Below, in pieces: positions 6,721-10,000 of a stretch of DNA of 10,000 nt. Positions within the stretch are counted from its first letter, which is position 1. Every line of letters begins with the position of its first letter. Origin of the DNA: Methanospirillum hungatei (GTDB taxonomy: Archaea; Halobacteriota; Methanomicrobia; Methanomicrobiales; Methanospirillaceae); contig NZ_JAIWNS010000041.1 of assembly GCF_020216685.1 (NCBI RefSeq), positions 1-10,000 on the forward strand, in the 5' to 3' direction. The notes under the pieces were generated by a model. The model was not told the origin of the DNA and searched no databases. It saw nothing but the letters and a program-made list of their open reading frames with translations. Both the position numbers and the translations under genes were made by a program.

Positions 6721-7833
6721 ATGGAGGTATCGTTGACGTATCGTATTTTTTCAGCTACTGTGATTCTGCTTTTGGTGTTGTCCGGAGTTGCATATGCAGA
6801 CCGGCTCCCATCACAGGTTCCTGAAAACCAGAAGATTAGTATCTCCACGATCATTGATGTGGTCGGATTCGTGTCTGACAAGTCCTACATGTCATGGACC
6901 ATCGATGATTCAGAGACACCGGTAACGACGAAACAACTGAATAGTGGGACCGGATCCACACCGACCGTTCTGACACCTGAGCAGGTGCGGGCACTTGCCG
7001 CAGCAAAGTCATCCATAGCAGGACTTGCCTACTCGGTCGGTGCAGGAAACCAGCTCTATTCACTTACCGTACCCGATTATCTGCTAAGTGATCTGGCATT
7101 GCCCGATATCGCCCCGACCGATCCCTGGTGGGGGAAGACCTGGCAGTCTATTCTGAATACGCTTGATTCATCGTCGTATTCACAGACCCAGGATACGGAA
7201 TATGGCAGTATCCACGACAGTAAGCTCAATCCGGGTGAATCGATTGCTATTGTGACATTCTCAGACAGCATCATGACCAATGGCGGCCATCTCATGCTGA
7301 ACAAGGATCTCGGCTTTGACTCACAGAACAAGGGGAAGGGTCTTTCCAACCTTGAGGTTGAGAAGGTACTTACCTATGAGAGCATTGACGGGTCATTCCT
7401 TGTCGGAAGCGAGGAATGGAGCCTTGATGTTGCCGGTAATTATGCAAATACTGATGATTCCATCAGGTGTGTCTTTGCATCGGCCAAGGAGAGTGTTATT
7501 CCGGCATTCTGTAATGTGGTAAAGGCGAAGAGCGAACTTATCAACTTCAACAGCGGGCAGGTCTCAACCAAAGGCAGCCTCCGTGCTGTTGCAGCGACAA
7601 GTGATGTTCCGGCTGGTCTCTTCTATCAGATTGCAGTCACTCCGATTCCAGGTTCAGGCTCCGGATTTGCAGAGGGAACCGTGAAGACTGAGTTCGCCGG
7701 CTCTATTATGGAAGCCCGTGGCAAGTCTGACTCTCCGTCTGCAACAAACCAGTGGTCTGACAAGACGTCTGTATCCGGTGGTATCAAGAACTTCCAAAAG
7801 ACGTTCGGGTACGAGTCTGGTGTTACTATCTAA
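6721..7833 (+). CDS. Secreted protein of unrecognised family, probable envelope component
   Basis: The product has 370 residues. A signal peptide occupies about residues 7-26 (basic YR, then a hydrophobic run ending GVAYA-DR). The mature protein is Ser/Thr/Gly/Asn-rich with alternating hydrophobic strands, as in beta-rich surface proteins. It has only two cysteines (250 and 264), which could pair, and no C-terminal membrane helix or known sorting tail. I recognise no catalytic motif and no named domain. The strong terminator, the long leader and the position beside another surface protein suggest a separately expressed envelope component. A sheath or S-layer role is only a guess from the lineage. 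Start choice: ATG 6721 has GGGTG four bases upstream, but GGAGGT at 6723-6728 is a better ribosome binding site and would favour a TTG at 6733, which still keeps the whole signal peptide. Confidence 0.85.
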   Translation: MEVSLTYRIFSATVILLLVLSGVAYADRLPSQVPENQKISISTIIDVVGFVSDKSYMSWTIDDSETPVTTKQLNSGTGSTPTVLTPEQVRALAAAKSSIAGLAYSVGAGNQLYSLTVPDYLLSDLALPDIAPTDPWWGKTWQSILNTLDSSSYSQTQDTEYGSIHDSKLNPGESIAIVTFSDSIMTNGGHLMLNKDLGFDSQNKGKGLSNLEVEKVLTYESIDGSFLVGSEEWSLDVAGNYANTDDSIRCVFASAKESVIPAFCNVVKAKSELINFNSGQVSTKGSLRAVAATSDVPAGLFYQIAVTPIPGSGSGFAEGTVKTEFAGSIMEARGKSDSPSATNQWSDKTSVSGGIKNFQKTFGYESGVTI

Positions 7834-7862
7834 TCCTGAACCCCTCAGGATTTGCTTTTTTT
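7832..7862 (+). terminator. Intrinsic-type terminator after the secreted protein
   Basis: AATCCTGA (7832-7839) and TCAGGATT (7845-7852) make a perfect 8-bp stem with a five-base ACCCC loop. Three bases later comes a run of seven T (7856-7862). The stem begins within the stop codon. This is the clearest terminator in the window, and it separates the two neighbouring secreted-protein genes into different transcripts. Confidence 0.8.
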
Positions 7863-7897
7863 AAAGAACCTGTCTTTCCTAGTGTCCTTCGAATAAT

Positions 7898-7912
7898 CTA
7901 TAATCTTATAAC
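7898..7912 (+). promoter_or_regulatory. TATA-like region for the DUF3821-type gene
   Basis: CTATAATCTTATAAC contains two overlapping TATA-like words. Its end lies 21 bases before the ATG at 7934, so transcription would start at or near that codon. No ribosome binding site is visible there, which agrees with a leaderless message. Confidence 0.45.
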
Positions 7913-7933
7913 ACAAATCTCCCCTTGATTTAT

Positions 7934-9799
7934 ATGTCATGGGGTTATGTGCGGATCTTTTTGCTGATACTTGGTATCATGGCAACTGGAGGATATGCAG
8001 AAGAACAACAGGTGCCGTATGTTTCGGTTCCTTCTCTCTCGATAACATCATCGTCCGGGACCGGTGATCCGGCCATACTGACATCGGGAGAAGTGAATCA
8101 GCCTGCCGGAAGCCCGGTAATTCAGGCAACAAACAAGATTGTTCAGGGCGATACGGTTTTTATCGGGGAGGGATATCTTGAGGTTACGAGCGCGCTGAAT
8201 ACCGCCGGGTACATTGCCTGGTGGCAGAGCGGAAATATCAATCCTACAGCTCCTGACGCTGTGGTTCCGGTACCAGATCCGTACAATTTCCGTCTTGATC
8301 CTGCTGATTTTGTTCAGAAAACCGGTGACTGGTACCAGTGGGTGGATAACCAGAAAGGAGACCTGGCCTTCAGGGTGGCAGATCCATCTCTGTATCTGGA
8401 GATCTGGGATGCCTCAACAAATACTGATGTAACCGGAAAGACCATTCCCATGGGCAATCTTGGAACGTTCTGTATTGATTCCAACCTGTATTCCATTGTA
8501 AACAGAACCGGATACCGGCCTATAGACAGCAGTATTACGATCACCGTGACCAGTCCGTCCGGTGAGAACCTTACTACTTTGGTGGGATTAAACGGAGCAG
8601 GGCATCCCCTTAGCCATCTTCAGGTTGATCTTCCCAGATGGTACTGGATTGGTCAGGGGGCGGATCACTCTGTTCCATCTCATGAAGACGGATGGAATAC
8701 CTCTGTTACCTACCCGAACGGTACTCGAATCTACCAGCCCGGGATCTATACCGTCCGTGCTGAATGTAATGTAAATAAGATGAAAAATAATTACAAGGCT
8801 CCTGACGGGTCAGATTATGTGAATAAAACCGTCTCGATGACTCACACGGTACTTCTTGCCGATGATGCGGTCGAGATCCGTGCAGACCCGGCGCTCGTGG
8901 TCCCAGGCGAGTCTTTTGCGACGATCATCACCGGTCTTCCTCATAATGAGTATTATCTCTGGATGAAAGGAACCGGAACCATGACCGGACAGCCAGGAGA
9001 CCAACCCCCAACGATTGCTCTGTCACAGGATAAGGTGATACATGATGCACCTTCGGGACCCTATCTCATCGGTGATTATGTATTTTCTGACGGAGGAGGC
9101 AAGACCATCAGGAATGACGTCCCTCATGATCCCACATGGAACGGAACACAGTTTTATGGCATGGTCAAACTTGATGCGACCGGGACCAGAACCGTTTACT
9201 GGAATACGAGTGCGGCAACAAAACCTGGTTCCTATACTCCGGCGGTTGAAAAAAGAACCCTCTCCGGATATGTCAAAGATACCTGCATGCTCTCGGTGGA
9301 TACCGGTAATGCTAGTTCATTAAATCTGTTATCAGGATGGAATTTCATCTCAACGCCGAAGACGCTCTCACCCGGCCATAATACGATGGCTATCTTCTCC
9401 GGGATTAACTCATCAGGGCATTCTATATTTACCTATGATGGGAGCACGTCCTCATGGGTTACCATGAAGTCAGAAGACCCGTTCTCACCTTTAACCGGGT
9501 TCTGGCTTTACTCTGTGCAACCGACGACGATACCACTGGTATCTGACAATGCAACCATTGTTCCCCGGACCCTGGTGAAGGGGTGGAACAGTATCGGGAT
9601 TACCTCTCCTGACCGGATTGCTGCCACAGTTCTGCAGCCGCTCGGACAGGCCTGGTCATATCTTATCGGGTATGATGCACAGGTCCAGCAGTATAAAAAT
9701 CCGCTGGTTCTCGGGGATCCGGCTGTCAATACCACAATGCTGCAGACAAAAGAGGGATATTGGATATATGTGAAAGAGAACCTGACCTTCTCCGGATGA
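7934..9799 (+). CDS. Secreted DUF3821-type surface protein with C-terminal GWN module
   Basis: The product has 621 residues from ATG 7934. A TTG at 7925 would add three, but the ATG fits the upstream TATA spacing. A signal peptide spans about 1-22 (ending TGGYA-EE). Residues about 65-310 begin NKIVQGDTVFIGEGYLEVT and resemble the DUF3821 region of Methanomicrobiales surface proteins. A second beta domain at about 312-440 has VEIRADPALVVPGESFATII, YYLWMKG and GTRTVYWNTS, a pattern I associate with the same protein class. Residues 465-621 are the two-unit GWN/GYW module shared with the protease at 2007-3944. Twelve N-x-S/T sequons suggest heavy N-glycosylation outside the cell. It has no catalytic motif and no C-terminal membrane helix. 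It is probably a structural S-layer- or sheath-associated protein. Its stop is 4 bp from that of the convergent downstream gene. Confidence 0.85.
   Translation: MSWGYVRIFLLILGIMATGGYAEEQQVPYVSVPSLSITSSSGTGDPAILTSGEVNQPAGSPVIQATNKIVQGDTVFIGEGYLEVTSALNTAGYIAWWQSGNINPTAPDAVVPVPDPYNFRLDPADFVQKTGDWYQWVDNQKGDLAFRVADPSLYLEIWDASTNTDVTGKTIPMGNLGTFCIDSNLYSIVNRTGYRPIDSSITITVTSPSGENLTTLVGLNGAGHPLSHLQVDLPRWYWIGQGADHSVPSHEDGWNTSVTYPNGTRIYQPGIYTVRAECNVNKMKNNYKAPDGSDYVNKTVSMTHTVLLADDAVEIRADPALVVPGESFATIITGLPHNEYYLWMKGTGTMTGQPGDQPPTIALSQDKVIHDAPSGPYLIGDYVFSDGGGKTIRNDVPHDPTWNGTQFYGMVKLDATGTRTVYWNTSAATKPGSYTPAVEKRTLSGYVKDTCMLSVDTGNASSLNLLSGWNFISTPKTLSPGHNTMAIFSGINSSGHSIFTYDGSTSSWVTMKSEDPFSPLTGFWLYSVQPTTIPLVSDNATIVPRTLVKGWNSIGITSPDRIAATVLQPLGQAWSYLIGYDAQVQQYKNPLVLGDPAVNTTMLQTKEGYWIYVKENLTFSG
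9326..9796 (+). repeat. Two-unit GWN/GYW C-terminal module, second copy
   Basis: This stretch codes for residues 465-621 of the DUF3821-type protein. Unit 1 runs from GWNFISTP to GFWLYS, and unit 2 from GWNSIGIT to GYWIYV. It ends NLTFSG, as the protease copy ends GEITG. Order, spacing and key residues follow the protease copy throughout. Confidence 0.8.
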
Positions 9800-9803
9800 G
9801 TGA

Positions 9804-10000
9804 TTATTGGTTTAATTTTATTTTATTTCCTTTTAGTCTGACAATCTCTAATTTTTTCAGATCTTCCACGACCTGCTTTACATACTCTGGTGATATATTG
9901 AAAAACAGTACTGTTCTCGTTCCTTTAAGCTGCTTCTCCTGTATCTCCTGAACAGCCCTGATGAGGTCCTCTACTGTCTCTGCCTTTGTCGTACTTAAGA
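9804..10000 (-). CDS. C-terminal end of an unrecognised protein (partial)
   Basis: The minus strand is open from the right edge to a TAA at 9804-9806, giving 64 residues. They include TVEDLIRAVQEIQEKQLKG, then TVLFFNISPEYVKQVVEDL and LEIVRLKGNKIKLN. The predicted order is helix, strand, helix, strand-turn-strand, with many Lys and Glu residues. The last 30 residues would fit a recognition helix followed by a small wing, so a DNA-binding tail is possible, but I do not recognise the family. The codons read as real coding sequence, and the frame is the only protein-like one here. It converges on the DUF3821-type gene with a 4-bp gap. Confidence 0.6.
   Translation of the reverse strand, partial: LSTTKAETVEDLIRAVQEIQEKQLKGTRTVLFFNISPEYVKQVVEDLKKLEIVRLKGNKIKLNQ

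Noticed and set aside
9760..9951. Plus-strand open frame across the end of the surface-protein gene
   Set aside because: It overlaps the real C-terminus in another frame and is antisense to the more convincing minus-strand gene ending at 9804.

Overview
The window looks like a piece of a methanogenic archaeal chromosome, most likely Methanomicrobiales and close to Methanospirillum. Three things point there. The histidine-kinase remnant carries the GKNTGLGLFL...REILAITGI signature that is very common in that group's kinases. The last large gene has the architecture of Methanomicrobiales DUF3821-type surface proteins. Several genes have TATA-like boxes 20-27 bases upstream of a start codon with no good ribosome binding site, as archaeal leaderless transcripts do. 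The taxonomic call rests on recognised protein style, not on a search.

Layout. Positions 1-221 (minus) hold the N-terminus of a response-regulator receiver domain that runs off the left edge. Positions 432-1703 (plus) encode a one-pass membrane protein with cytoplasmic TPRs, a proline-rich stalk and an external ComEC-type metallo-beta-lactamase domain whose metal ligands are partly replaced. After a hairpin at 1722-1750 comes a broken C-terminal fragment of a sensor histidine kinase (1754-1996, minus). Positions 2007-3944 (plus) encode a secreted subtilisin-like protease. It meets, tail to tail with 5 bp between, a Dam-type DNA adenine methylase (3950-4924, minus). A 74-bp divergent promoter region with a palindromic TATA-like box separates the methylase from an SLC13/DASS anion transporter (4999-6507, plus). 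A 213-bp region with two TATA candidates and a foldable leader precedes a 370-residue secreted protein of no family I recognise (6721-7833), which ends in a clear hairpin plus T-run terminator. A large secreted DUF3821-type protein follows (7934-9799). The C-terminal end of an unrecognised minus-strand gene fills 9804-10000.

How the genes fit together. The dominant theme is the cell envelope: four genes encode exported or externally displayed proteins. The protease and the DUF3821-type protein share a C-terminal module of about 160 residues made of two GWN...GYW units, each closing with a glycine. This suggests both are held at the same surface location by the same means. The two-component pieces at the left may be remains of a kinase/regulator pair now separated by the TPR-metallo-beta-lactamase gene. 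The methylase and transporter look like ordinary housekeeping or accessory genes. I see no tRNA, rRNA, CRISPR array, insertion sequence or prophage. The best candidate for something undescribed is the shared GWN module together with the unclassified secreted protein beside it.
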